From: Haliotis asinina
Taxonomy: Eukaryota > Mollusca > Gastropoda > Lepetellida > Haliotidae
Direction: 5' to 3'
Assembly (NCBI RefSeq): GCF_037392515.1
Contig: NC_090288.1
Span: 12,220,969-12,284,968, forward strand
DNA: 64,000 nucleotides
The notes under the pieces were generated by a model. The model had not been told where the DNA came from, ran no database searches, and was given only the letters and a program-made list of their open reading frames with translations. Every line of letters starts with the position of its first letter. Position 1 is the stretch's first letter. This document shows, in pieces, positions 1 to 11,261 of the stretch. The translations under genes and the position numbers were made by a program.

Positions 1-3000
1 GTAGCAGACGACACCGAGACGTTAATGGCGGGAAATCTCTCCAACACGACGGTGTACAGGAGGGATAACAAGGACGCCATTGAGACGACGGAAGCCATGT
101 TTAAAGTGAGAATTTGGACATTCGGAAGCTAAATGAAATCAGTCAGTTGTTTCATCTTTCACACTGACATTTGATCAAGTTATATGGTTTCTTCCTGGCA
201 TTCAGGGTGAATGAGTGCGTTTGGATTTACGCCGCTTTTTAACTATATTCCAGCAATATCACGGCGTGGGCACCAGAAACGGGTCGGCTCCACATCTTGT
301 ACCCATGTGGGGAATCGAACCCGAGTCTTCGGCGTGACGAGCGAACGCTGAAACAGAATCACACAGCGAGTGTGTGGTATGTGGATTTGTGCCATATTGC
401 ATGTAACAAGAGAGTTTGTCACTACTCATAATGCATTAACAGTAGTTATATTAGTCACTCGGAAAATTGGCCCTGGAGGGAAAATCGACAAAGGACTGTT
501 ACATGAATGATAAATAATACCGGTTAATTAGTTGGCTTTCAACTGTAGTCTTATACCTTTGTATATTTCGTTTCATTTGTATAAGAGGCCTCTGAGACAA
601 CGGAAGCCATGTTTAAAGTGAGGTCTTAGACATTCTCATTTCGCAAGAAAATTGGTACAATTTTTGTTACTTATACCATGCATGCGATGATGGTTATTCG
701 ATGCTGGATAAATAAAAATAATAATATAGTCTATGATATGCAGTTATCATGAAATTCCATTTTACAACAACAACAAACGTTTAAGACATATTTTAAGCAT
801 TAAGTAAATGAAGGTAGCAATCATGTGTTTATTTATCGGTTACCAGTTCGTATAATCGAATCTATGATATGATTAAGTTTCCTCTTTTACGTTTAACCTG
901 AGACACCGGACGTATGTTGTCTTGTATATTCCAGCAATATTCCAGCAATATCACGACCAGAAATATTACATTGTAACCATCTGGGGATTCGACCCCGGGT
1001 CTTCGGCATGACGAGCGAACGCTTTAACCACTGGGTTACCCACCGTCTGACACATATGGGTCGTTTTAAAGTATAATTTAATGCTGAAATATATTAACAG
1101 CGTGTGTCCATGATTCATATGTTTCGTTTCCGGATTACGCGGGCATAATTTTTACACAAACCAAAATGGCGACGACCGTGCTATAAAATTTACAAAATGA
1201 CCCATTTTCTCCGAAACAAACACGATTTGTGCATAATTCTCAGTTATTTGATTCTCAAAGTATAACGACAGATAGAGTTTTGGATTCCTTTGTGACGTCT
1301 TCGCATCAACACAGTGAAGAGAATACTTTTCATAGCTTACACCCATAAATCCTGCTTTCCTTATGCGTTCCACTTCTAGGTACCCTTCAAAGATTTGCTC
1401 ACAGTGTCGTAAACCAAACTATTTCTTTTCTCAGGAACAAATCGAGTGGGCGGTGGAGGAAGGTGCGGACTACATTGTTGGGGAGTCCTTCAGCGAGTTG
1501 GGGGAGGCCATGCTCGCTCTTGAATGCATTAATAAATATGGAAACGGTGAGCGTGAAGAATGTGTTCTGAATGTGCTGAATACTCCAGTTTTAGACTAAT
1601 GATGTACGTCCGTGCCTCTCCAGTTTGTTTGTTGTTCATAACCTATGTGCAAGCAATATGAAGACAGTCTTTGTTTAATTGTGTCAATGCCATAAGTGAC
1701 TGAGATCATGAGAGCACTGACTACGAACATGTCTACCAAGTCAGCGAACCTGACCTCCCGATCCCGTTAGTCGCTTCTTACAAGCATGGGGTGCTGAAGA
1801 TGAGATCTAACATTCAGACGTGATTGATATTTTATTAACAATCAAGTCTTTGGACACTACATTTCTTTTCTTTAGGACTACCTGCAGCAATCAGTCTTAT
1901 CAGCCTGGAGAAAGACCAAACGTCAGACGGTTTGGCGTTTGACGTCGCCTGCCGCAAGGTGGAGGAAGCAGGAGCGGCGGCAGTTGGATTGAACTGTGGG
2001 CGGGGTCCGAAGACAATGCTGCCTCTCCTTAGAGAGATCAGACTGGCCTGCAAGGTACATATTACTGAGCCTTAACTGGCAATCCTAAAAGGTATAACAG
2101 CTGAAACACATAACAATGAACAATGATAGTATTGATGTCGACGACGACAACGACGATGATGATGATGATTATGATGATGATGATGAAAGATTCAAATTCA
2201 TTGTTTTTGCCAGGGGCCAATCATGGCACTTCCGGTAACGTATCGCACGTGCACAGAGCATCCTTCGTTCATTTCCCTTCAAGATCCAATTTCAGGTAAA
2301 GAACATTTCTCACAAATAATAAGAATGTATATTTATTTGTTTGCTTATTTCTCGCCTCTCATAGTAAGCGTGGCCAGTTCAAGACCAAATGTACTCCCGA
2401 CCTTCTTGTGTCCAATACATGTTTTGATAGTTGATTTGAAACGATATTTCTTTCTTAAACCCTGCTACTTACTTGGCCGAAAATGAATTTTAGATGATAT
2501 GAAGCAATAATGGGACATCTGTATTGCCGGTGGGATTCGAACCAGTGACCGCCTTGTTGTTACCCTACTGTGTACCGTACTTGAATACTGCTGAAAGCGG
2601 CGTAAAACTAAACTCATTCATTTACTCACGAGTTATCCTACCTGTACAGTTGATAATATGACTTATAATGCCTTGATACAAAGAAAGCCTTAGAGCTCCG
2701 TGTCTCATTGTGTATGTGCCCATTCTACTCAAAAGATGTTAAGAACACTCTCCTCTTTCATATCAGAATCATCAGTTGCAATGAGTGTAAACAATGTCTA
2801 GCCCTTGAAGTCTACAATTAATCTGAACAAAGTCTTGCATACAATTGTTCTCACGATTTGTGTTTCAACACAGAACATTCCATCGATAATTCTGATCCGC
2901 TTGTACGGATCAATTATACAAATATATATTAAGGATTGCATGACTGAGAATGAACAGTAGCCGTTGAGGGCAAGTCCAGCATCAGTCGAGGGGCAGTGGG

Positions 3001-3694
3001 GTAGCCTGCTGGTTAAGGTGTTTCCTCGTCACGCCGAAGATCCGGGTTCGATTCCCCGTATGGGTACAATGAGTGAAGCCCATTTCTGGTGTCCCTCACC
3101 TTGATGTGCCTGTAATATTGCAATATATGGCGTGAAACTAAACTCACTCACCTGTATCAGTCGATAGAAAAGAACACTACCATATCCAAATGTATTTTTT
3201 TGTGTGTTTTAGTTCGTTACCGATATTGATACCCCAGAATATATTGCTGAAAATAGTTTGACTATATTCACTTGAAAAACATATCATGTTTCGCAGCTTA
3301 AGCTCATTCTGTGTGATAATTTTACCTCATACCAAGTTGTATCGCGTGATAATATCAAATATTATTTCTGTACGTAATTTTACATATTATAATTAATGTA
3401 TAATTTATACTTATACTTGAATATACATCTTTATTAGGGCAAAGGGCTTTCCCGTTAGACCTTCCCGGGCAAGCGTGTGGACGAACGGAAATTACCGACT
3501 TTGCCCGAGAAGCCAAATCCCTGGGCGTGCAGTACGTGGGACTGTGTTGTGGCAACGCTTCTCACTACATCCGGGTGGTGGCGGAGGAATACGGGCGTCG
3601 TCCCCCCGCCAGTAGATACTCCCCCGACATGTCCCAGCACTCTATTTTCGGAAAGAACAGCGATCCATACATTAAGAAGTTGTCAGCTTCATAA
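1..3694 (+). CDS. BHMT: Betaine-homocysteine S-methyltransferase-like gene, copy 1 (5' end outside window)
   Basis: Zinc-dependent cytosolic enzyme of the homocysteine S-methyltransferase family, which moves a methyl group to homocysteine to make methionine. Exons read as 1-105, 1435-1546, 1876-2054, 2214-2295 and 3438-3694, all with GT/AG borders and matching phases; the TAA stop is at 3692-3694. The translation carries the family blocks [38 protein letters not shown] and [16 protein letters not shown]. Family zinc ligands are one Cys in GLNC and two in GLCC, and all three are present. The N-terminal exon and the start of the YYGHREKL exon lie left of the window. Internal exons of 112, 179 and 82 nt match copy 2 exactly in length. 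The C-terminus (after FGKN) is shorter than in copy 2. No stop or frameshift was seen, so it is probably functional. The methyl donor is not certain, because the betaine-site residues lie in the missing exon. Confidence 0.88.
211..352 (-). repeat. tRNA-derived SINE (family B), minus orientation
   Basis: Reads from a TTTACGCCGC tail through the paired CAGCAATAT block to the reversed tRNA head with GGAATCGAACCC (B box). It is in the intron after the first visible exon of BHMT copy 1. The tRNA 5' end is degraded. Confidence 0.8.
588..640 (+). repeat. Stray duplicate of a BHMT exon end and its splice donor
   Basis: The last ~30 nt of the exon ending at 105, its GTGAG donor and the next ~20 intron bases (GACATTC included) recur here, within the following intron. 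There is no acceptor or upstream exon sequence with it, so it is unlikely to be used as an exon. Confidence 0.7.
920..1048 (-). repeat. SINE family B, minus orientation
   Basis: Carries the repeated CAGCAATAT block, GGATTCGACCCCGGG (reversed B box) and GACGAGCGAACGC, ending in the reversed A box AACCACTGGGTTACCC. The middle is shortened compared with other copies. Confidence 0.8.
1701..1822 (-). repeat. SINE family A fragment, minus orientation
   Basis: Holds ACCAAGTCAGCGAACCTGAC, CCGATCCCGTTAGTCGC and a GCATGGGGTGCTGAAG end. It sits about 55 bp before an exon of BHMT copy 1. Confidence 0.7.
2137..2187 (+). repeat. GAC/GAT trinucleotide microsatellite
   Basis: Runs of GACGAC pass into GATGATGAT just before the acceptor of the BHMT copy 1 exon at 2214. 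Confidence 0.85.
2526..2632. repeat. Composite SINE remnant
   Basis: A reversed tRNA B-box segment (GGGATTCGAACC) is followed by a forward SINE tail, CTGCTGAAAGCGGCGTAAAA plus CTCATTCATTTACTCAC. The mixed orientation suggests two broken copies or an internal inversion. Confidence 0.55.
2993..3153 (+). repeat. SINE family B, nearly full length
   Basis: Starts at the tRNA-like head (A box region GTAGCCTGCTGGTTAAGG, B box GGTTCGATTCC) and runs to the tail GGCGTGAAACTAAACTCACT. It is in the last intron of BHMT copy 1 and shows the forward orientation of the family well. Confidence 0.85.
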
Positions 3695-3764
3695 AAATTA
3701 TTCTATAATTATTTCAAATTTACCAAAGCTGGTCAAGTTACATCTTCACATATGATTTAGTCCA

Positions 3765-3770
3765 AATAAA
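3765..3770 (+). promoter_or_regulatory. Poly(A) signal of BHMT copy 1
   Basis: AATAAA lies 71 bp after the stop codon at 3694, the expected place for this short 3' UTR. Confidence 0.6.
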
Positions 3771-4001
3771 ATTTTCAGCAGGACTTTTTGTATGCTTATA
3801 TATATAGATATATGTTAGTTCTTAGTTCTTGTTTACCTATCAGCGACGTTCCAAATACACGTATATGACCGTTGCCAGTAAAGAGTTTCCGTTGTTTGCC
3901 AAGTGTCGTTTTTTTAGCAATATTTTAGAAGCAATATATATATATGTCTCCGTGAATTTCTTCAACAGAGCAATCGTAGGTCTGATACTTTATATTAATG
4001 C

Positions 4002-4345
4002 AGACGTATGATCATCGTAGCGTTACGATGATCCTAAGTTTAATACTTTTGGATGGTGCGACGATCACTGTAGAGCTAAGGTGATCCTAAATCTGATACT
4101 TTTGGGTAGATTTACGATAAGGATACACTTACGATCATCGCAGCGCTGAGATGATGCTAAGTCCTTTACTGTAGGGTAGACTTACGATCAGGATACACTT
4201 ACGATCGTCGCAGCGCTGAGGTGATCCTAAGTTTGATTCTTTTGGATAAACTTACGGTCATCGTAGCGCGAAAACGATGCCAAGTCCTTTTTTCAGGATG
4301 GACTTACGATCAGAATAGGCTTATGATCATCGTAGCGCTAAATTC
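4002..4345. repeat. Irregular array of a fold-back motif
   Basis: Six diverged copies of a motif like TTACGATCATCGTAGCGCTAA followed by GATCCTAAGT, spaced 50-73 bp. Each copy is partly self-complementary. The same motif recurs singly elsewhere and as a regular array at 39.4 kb. Confidence 0.75.
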
Positions 4346-4484
4346 CAAGCGGACATGGACAGACGTAGACGACTAATGGCGTCATCATGCCACAGAACAG
4401 AACAGAACTTTATTACGCCCAGGCCGATATCCTCGGCATATGAGGTACAAATGGCAGTAAAATGTCAACATAGCGGAATAGTGG

Positions 4485-7400
4485 TTAGCCGGAAGTTTTT
4501 ACAGTTTGCATGATACATTTGCAGAATTTGCTTAGGTTTCTCAGGACAGATATCTTTTTACACGTAAATAGTGATCTAAATTTTAACATGTTTGGTCTTT
4601 TTACAAAGTTACTGGGTATATACATTGATCTTTCTTTTCTAAAATGTATACATTTAAAAATATAATGAAATTCATCACCAACGTCATTTAAACAACATAA
4701 TTTACATTTTCTCTCATCTCTTGGTATCCTATTCCATCTTCCTTTTTCAACTGGTAAATGGTGGCAGGAACTACGAAAGTGAAGTAAGGGAATAGCTTTA
4801 TTAAAGGGTAGGGACGTTAGGTATCTTTCAAATTCAAACTGGGGTTTCATGAGGGAATATGTTTGACCTTTGGGGGAACTGTCCACCTCTGAGCTCCAAA
4901 GTTGAATAGCATTGTCAATTAAGATTGAGTGAGCTGTATTTTTAATCCAGGAAGTTGAAATAGGAGACTGCGATAACCATACATACCTCAGACCAATATT
5001 ATTAAGAATAGTCTCTATACACGGTACCCAGCTACAACCATGGGTGCCTTCACTGTGGAGATTATACACGATAGAATACAGGATTGAAGACAACTTAGGA
5101 GAATTCTTTGTACATAGTTTAGACCAAAACGTTACCATGCGGGTTTTAACATCAACAGAGAGTGGGGCTCTACCGAGTTCACCATAAAGCATGAAAAGTG
5201 GAGTACTTTTTTTAACAGGTAGTAGTTTTCTCATGAAACATATATGTACATTTTCAATCTGTTTTAGTTGAACATATCCCCAGATTTCACAACCGTACAT
5301 TAAAATTGGTTTTACCATAGAATCGAAGAGATATAATTGGCATTGTATTGATAAGTTAAGCGTTCTACTTCTGCGTAAGACGAAATGCATGGCTTTAGTA
5401 GCTTGTTGGCAGAGATGTGATATAGCTGATTTGAAAGAACATTTTTTATCAAAAATAATTCCAAGATATTTATATTCATTAACATGTTCTAAGGGGATTT
5501 TGTGTAGAAGAATATCTTTACGCATGTCATTTTTATTACCACCAAATACAAGAATTTTTGTCTTTTTTATATTTATAGTTAATTTCCAAGTTTTGCAATA
5601 AACTTCAAAGTGATTAATAGCTTTTTGGAGATAATCTCTTGAAGAAGCTAGGAGGACGGTGTCGTCTGCATATAGAAGAACAAAAAGCTTGAGGGAGAAG
5701 TCTATCATGGTATTGAATGTTTCTGAGTTGATAATTACACTCGGACATTCACTGGACATTAGAAAGGCTTCTAGGTCATTTAAAAACAAAGAAAACAAAA
5801 CTGGAGATAAATTTTCACCCTGCCTAACGCCAACTAAACAAGGGAAATAATCTGATTCCGCACCTTGTACACTAACGCACGATTTTATACCATTATACAT
5901 AGATTTTATAATTTTTAGGCATTTGCCGTCTATACCTTGTTCAAGTAATTTACTCCATAGTGCTGCCCTCCACACACTATCAAAGGCCTTTTTGAAATCA
6001 ATGAAACAACAGAACAATTTCTTCTTTCTATATCTAAATAAATCTATTAAACAGTAGAGAGTAAATGTATGATCATTTGTAGAATACGATTTTCGAAATC
6101 CAGCTTGTGCTTGTGATAAGATATTTTGATCTTCTATAAGGTTTTGAATTCTGTTACTAAGGATACTTGTAAATTGCTTACCAAAACAACTTATGAGACT
6201 AATTGGTCTGTAGTTTTCTGGGTTATCTTTATCACCTTTACCTTTATAGATAGGGCGAATTATTCCACTGAGCCACTGCTCAGGGTAGACACCATCATCT
6301 AAAATTTTATTAAACAGTTTGACGTAAACAGGTAATAATACCCCTTGAGTGGTTTTAATGTATTCATTTATTATAGCATCAGGACCGCAGGCTTTATTAT
6401 TTTTCAGATTGGAAATAGCAAGCAAAATTTCTTCACATGAAATTGCCCTATTAAGAAACGAATTACTTTCTTCAGTGTTGACATCGAAGTGATCAGCTAT
6501 ATCGTCAGGTATTTCAGCAGTCAAATCAGAATTTAAATCTTTGAAATATGAATAAAGTTTCTTAAGTGGAGGTACATCTTTATCGTTGTTGCTTATTCGC
6601 AGTAGTTTCCAAAACGATTTTGAATCATCTTTTCGTACTTTTGTCAGTTTGCCCTGTAAATTATTTCTGTGTAGGTTATGGAATTTTGTCAATGTTTTTT
6701 TTGTATGATTTACTTGCGTTGATAAGTCTTCTTTTATTTTCCATAGTTTTATTCTTTCGAAATGTAGATTTAGCCTGGTGATATTTTCCTCTACTGACTT
6801 TACAGTCGCGACCAAACCAAGGTCTTTGTCGTCGCTTATTTGTATGGGTGACGTTGTCGGGTTTCCTAAAACCAAAAACATATTTAGCACTGTCAATAAA
6901 AACATTGTTGATTTCAGAAACAAGATTAGTCAATGATACATGATCACCTGTTGCACAGTTATCAATGCCAGATAAAATGTTGTCAATTTCATCTTGACGG
7001 GAGTCAATTGCACGATGGAATTGAGAGGCACGCCGTTTGTCCCAGCGGCGGTGGGAGCACGTAGAGTCCGTGTTATTGTCAATTTCTGGTCGTGATTGAC
7101 AGTTCGGAGCTATTATACCACACATGTTAACACTCAATTTCAATGCGCAGTGAGCATCTGAGAGTACTGGGTCAAAATCCAGTACACTGAAGTCCGTTAT
7201 TGTTTTCAACATATTAAATGAGCAGATGCAGTAATCAACTAAGCTGCAGCCTTTACAAGAAGTTTTGCCAATGTATTTATCATCACCAAAGCGGCCATTA
7301 ATGATAAACAAATCATTATTTCTACAAATATCACTTAGCTTATGCCCATGGTTATTTATTCTTCCAGAGTCAGTAGAAAATCTATCAATACCCAATCCAA

Positions 7401-7958
7401 GTGAAGAGAACATAGATAATACATCTCTTTCATTAAAAACATCTTCTGGAATACCAATGTTATCACATACAGAGTGTGAAAGTTGAATAAAATCAGCCAG
7501 GGTCTTAGTTCTAGCGTTAAAATCACCTAGCATCATTATTTCACAATCATTTGCAAATTTATTAATATCATTTTCCATGTCAATAAAATGGGAGATGTTG
7601 TAATAGGGGGAACTCTCTGGTGGAATACATACTGCACCTATAAGCAGATCCCTGTCTATATTTAGTACATGATGTGAAACTCTTATCCACTGAACACGTT
7701 CTGTGTTTGTTTTAATAACTTTAACATATTTATTCAATGAACATTTGACTAAAACTGCAATGCCTCCTGATCGCACTCTGGAATCTCTGTTCTTAACATA
7801 TACATCATAACCAGGCATATCAATATCATCAACATTTCCAAGTTTAGTTTCTGCGAGTAATATGAAATCATGGTTGTTGCCATAAGCATGAAAGTCAGGG
7901 TTGATGAGTTTGCTTAAAATCCACAGACATTAATGAAGAAGAATGTCAGAGTATTCAT
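4485..7958 (-). pseudogene. LINE ORF2: endonuclease and reverse transcriptase, two frameshifts
   Basis: Begins at an ATG at 7958 (MNTLTFFFINVCG). An exonuclease-endonuclease-phosphatase domain follows, with GDFNART and a SDAHCAL motif. The RT domain has motif A FIDFKKAFDSVW, motif B GVRQGENLSPVLFS, the catalytic LLYADDTVLLA and the thumb block YKYLGIIFD. Near the C-terminus is a CKLCC...H...C knuckle. Frame is lost once near 7912-7920 (about one base missing) and once in a run of eight T at 6695-6702 (one base too many). The RT half alone is open for 812 codons. With both indels set aside, the protein would be about 1,150 residues, usual for this group. Confidence 0.87.
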
Positions 7959-7982
7959 AGTTGTATATCTTCCTTGACACCC

Positions 7983-8729
7983 CTAGTGAGAGTGGGGATT
8001 GTCACTGTACCTTGCTTTCTTCTCTGGTTGTCTGTTGTTGGTAGGGGTTAAGGATGAGGGGGGATCTCTGTTAGAAGTAAGGGGAGGGAAATCTCCTGTA
8101 GGATCTATGTCAGGGGTGGAATCAGGGTAGATTCTTTTACCATCAATGTACAATCTATCTCTGACAAATGAGGTTTTGTGGCCATTACTCTTAGCCTGCT
8201 TGTATCTATGCCAAAGCTGTTTTCTCCTTTGTTGAATTTCATAGGGAAAATGTTCATTTATTGCCATCGGTGTTCCTTTCAGTTTATAACTTTTACTTTT
8301 AACAATATCCCTGTCCTTTTTTGAGCTAAACACAACAAGAATCGGTCTACATTTCGTTTGATCACTCCTCTTCTTTCCTATTCTGTGAGCTTTTTCAAAG
8401 TCAACTGGTGTTTCCATTTGTAAATTATTCTCCATCACATCTTGTACTTTCACCTGGACATTTTCCTCCTCTGTCTCTTTTAATCCAATAAATATGAGAT
8501 TGTTTTCCATATTTCTACACTGCAACTCAAGTAGCTGCTCTTTTATCTCATAGTTCTGGTCACATACTTGAAGTAATCTACCATACAGATAGTCAATTTC
8601 CTCATGACAGTCATCAAGTTTACCCTCCAGGCTGTTTATTGAGTTTGTGTTTTCCTCTCCTGTAGATTTAGTTCTATCTACTTTGACAGATAGTTGAGTC
8701 AGGGCACTTTCAATGTTCGACACTCTCAT
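7983..8729 (-). CDS. LINE ORF1 RNA-binding protein
   Basis: 248 codons from the first Met. The N-terminal part has heptad-like, charged sequence typical of a coiled coil. The middle (NLIFIGLKE, later EKAHRIGKK and RPILVVFSSKKDRD) resembles the RRM-like core of L1/CR1-type ORF1 proteins. The C-terminal tail is Pro/Ser-rich. The frame stays open about 160 bp upstream of this Met until a TGA near 8889, so the true start could lie further out or the 5' end may be damaged. In this class it binds LINE RNA with ORF2. Confidence 0.75.
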   Translation of the reverse strand: MRVSNIESALTQLSVKVDRTKSTGEENTNSINSLEGKLDDCHEEIDYLYGRLLQVCDQNYEIKEQLLELQCRNMENNLIFIGLKETEEENVQVKVQDVMENNLQMETPVDFEKAHRIGKKRSDQTKCRPILVVFSSKKDRDIVKSKSYKLKGTPMAINEHFPYEIQQRRKQLWHRYKQAKSNGHKTSFVRDRLYIDGKRIYPDSTPDIDPTGDFPPLTSNRDPPSSLTPTNNRQPEKKARYSDNPHSH

Positions 8730-9255
8730 TACAGTTTGTTGGACAGTTTGATTGAGAGTGTGTAAATTAATGTCTATGTTTTTAACCCTCTCCTGAATTT
8801 TGTCAATTTGTTCAGATCTCTTATCAATAATAGAGACTTTTGTTTCAATATCGGAGGAGCAGATGTGATGTTCAAGAGGAGTTGCTCAGGGATGACACTC
8901 TGGAGAAAACAGTATTTTTCAGACCAACAAATTCAAATCTGCGGAGAGCAACCAAACCATGAAAGACGAACCCTTTTTAAACAGACACAATCTCACAATC
9001 AAAATGAAACTGTTATGAACGTCAAGTAAAAGGTATACATCAAATCCACTCGTACAGTTAAATCGATTATACAACAATTTGGCTACAGTTAATAGAATCT
9101 ATTTTAGTACACCAAAACACTTCATCGCACACAATAACACAATTAATAGGGCGCCCTAGCAAAAATGATCATAAAAGAAGAAACATCGCATGAAATCTTA
9201 TCGTGGTGCGCAAGTTACAATCACCCTAAGTCATTTCGTGTCCCAGTCGATAGTG

Positions 9256-9529
9256 AGTGAGTGAGTGAGTGAGTTGAGTTTTACGCCGCAATCAGCAATA
9301 TTACAGCTATATGGCGGCGGTCTGTAAATAATCGAGTCTGGACCAGACAATCCAGTGATCAACAACATGAGCATCGATCTGCGCAATTGGGAACCGATGA
9401 CATGCGTCAACCAAGTCAGCGAGCCTGACCACCCGATCCCGTTAGTCGCCTCTTACGACAAGCTGAGTCGCCTTTTATGGCAAGCATGGGTTGCTGAAGG
9501 CCTATTCTACCCCGGGACCTTCACGGGTT
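9256..9529 (-). repeat. SINE family A, full length, with target duplication
   Basis: A complete copy read from the GTGAGTGAG tail to the CTTCACGGG end. Direct repeats CCAGTCGATAGTG at 9243-9255 and 9530-9542 flank it. These fix the element borders for the whole family. Confidence 0.9.
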
Positions 9530-9542
9530 CCAGTCGATAGTG

Positions 9543-10370
9543 GCAAGAGTCGATTCTTCTTGGAGGTCACGGACTTGATAACAATGCACACGTAAGTTAT
9601 AATCGTGTGTATGCAGCATATACCAAACGGCAAATAAATATGCATTTAAAAGCAACAAATCGTCCTTTACGGCAGAAGCGTTAATCATTTGCCCACAACA
9701 AAAACATTACAGTAATTTCAGACATTGACATGAAGAAAATAAAGTACTGTAATACACTCTTCAAAACAAACAAACCAAGGCGTTTTCAGCAGTTAATTTC
9801 GAGACATTGTGACAGCGATCGTCATTAAGGTTTATGGGTTATCTAAATTTGCCCCCAGACCGTCCGGCTGGCTAAATGCAAATTAAAACCGTCCGTCAGA
9901 TATCTAGCCCGTCTCAGGCGGTTGGACGGGCCTTATTTCATGCACAACTTTCAAAATCATTTACAACCAGCTTTGTGTTGTTTTCCGCTGTGAAACTAAG
10001 GGCGTCTGCTGCACCAGGGGAGATAATTCTAGATGTAGTAAGATTCATGAAGCCTACAAGAGTTGCCTCCGATACTGAGTGCCTTGTTACATAATATAAC
10101 ACCTATTTAGAAACTTCTATTATCAACATTAGAAAACAAAGATTCTCTCAATATGTTCTGGGAATATGTTCAGTCCCAGGGCGGGGGACAGTCCCAGCAG
10201 TCCCAGTCCCAGGGCGGGGGACACTCGCAAACTTTGCAGATGTCACGAATTCGATACACCTTAGGCCGCCTACTTCACTCATTGCTGACTCAGTACATTC
10301 TGGTACTTTCAAAGCGGTACACAGTTAGCAGTCTAGACTAGCAGTTTTATATTGTGGAGGTCGCGGTGGC
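9543..10370. other. No gene recognised
   Basis: AT-rich, with one GC-rich patch. A 20-bp unit around CAGTCCCAGGGCGGGGGACA occurs twice at 10172-10225. Short open frames here show no family resemblance. Confidence 0.5.
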
Positions 10371-10371
10371 T

Positions 10372-10450
10372 GAACGGGTTAGGCGGCTGACTTTGTGTGC
10401 CGGCGATTAGGTGACTGACTGGGGATGTTGGTTCGAATCCCGATGGGTAC
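10372..10450 (+). repeat. Class II tRNA-like SINE head
   Basis: GGTGGCTGAACGGGTTAGGCG looks like a Leu/Ser-type A arm and GGTTCGAATCCC is a perfect B box. The acceptor ends do not pair, so it is a tRNA-derived repeat and not a working tRNA. A small hairpin (ATGGGCTT/AAGCCCAT) follows at 10546-10577. Confidence 0.65.
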
Positions 10451-10604
10451 AGCTCAACAAAAAGTTCTAGAATATTTTGTTTATTGAGAAGGTGTAATCC
10501 CAAATATAACACATGATATTCCAGAAATTGTATCCAGCTTCCACATGGGCTTTGAGTACAGTGCTGTGGAAGCCCATTTTATTGTAACAGAATGATCCAA
10601 ATCT

Positions 10605-11261
10605 GGGCCTGGATTTTCGAAGCTCTCTTATCGCTAAGATAGCCGTATGTGCCTTACATTAACATTAACTTACAACCATCTTAGCGCTAAGAGAGCAGGG
10701 CTCCAGATAAGACGCGTATTTGCGTATTTTACTACATAAAAATCACATTTACTCAATTAATTACAAATCTGGGAGTACAAAAAACGCACAAAAATTACTT
10801 AAAGCCAAATAGGTCTATAATATCGTGCGTACTTCATTCAAGGAACTAAACTGGCTTGCGTATAATAATTCGCCGTAAAGCCCGAACTCTACAACTGTGT
10901 TAGCAAATGTTAAGTCACGCCTATGTATGCATGTACATATACTAGTCTATCAAAGTCGAAGCCGCTGTCTGGATTTGACGGTAGTAGCCTTGTTACTTCC
11001 ATGTAGCCTGTACAAAAATGGCTGCCAACAATTTGTGAACAAACAAATTACTATAACAACTTATGCCTATTGAGAAGCATTTATATTTACATGTTTATAA
11101 GTGTTAATTACCCAATAAGGCAAAGATACACTGAGTAAAAGTACTCAGTTCTTTAAAACAGTGATAGTGTACAAAATGCTAGTTACTCCTCAAAAAATGC
11201 AATTACTCATACATAAACAGGCGTGGGAGTAAATACTCTATTGCTTCGAAAATCTAGGCCC
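10605..11261. mobile_element. Possible MITE with GGGCCTRGATTTTCGAAGC inverted ends
   Basis: The left end (10605-10623) and the right end (11243-11261) are inverted copies of the same 19 bp, one mismatch apart. Just inside the left end, 10611-10696 folds back on itself (CTCTCTTA.CGCTAAGAT against ATCTTAGCGCTAAGAGAG). The interior is AT-rich with no open frame. No clear target duplication was found. Confidence 0.5.

Larger units (their letters stand above)
4391..9240 (-). mobile_element. Nearly whole non-LTR retrotransposon (LINE), minus strand
   Basis: Two open frames in 5'-3' order on the minus strand: a coiled-coil ORF1 (8729-7983) and an ORF2 with endonuclease and reverse transcriptase (7958-4485), 24 nt apart. 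The 3' end is at the low coordinates: an AATAAAG is followed by a short tail of TTCTG repeats (4391-4410). The 5' boundary is uncertain; non-coding sequence runs up to a SINE at about 9.25 kb. Domain order (apurinic-type endonuclease, RT, C-terminal Cys/His knuckle) fits the Jockey/CR1/L2 side of the LINE tree rather than the R2 side. ORF2 has only two visible frameshifts, so the copy is young or partly mis-sequenced. Confidence 0.88.

Noticed and set aside
10372-10450. Functional tRNA-Leu or tRNA-Ser gene
   Set aside because: A and B boxes are good but the acceptor stem does not pair; fits a SINE head.
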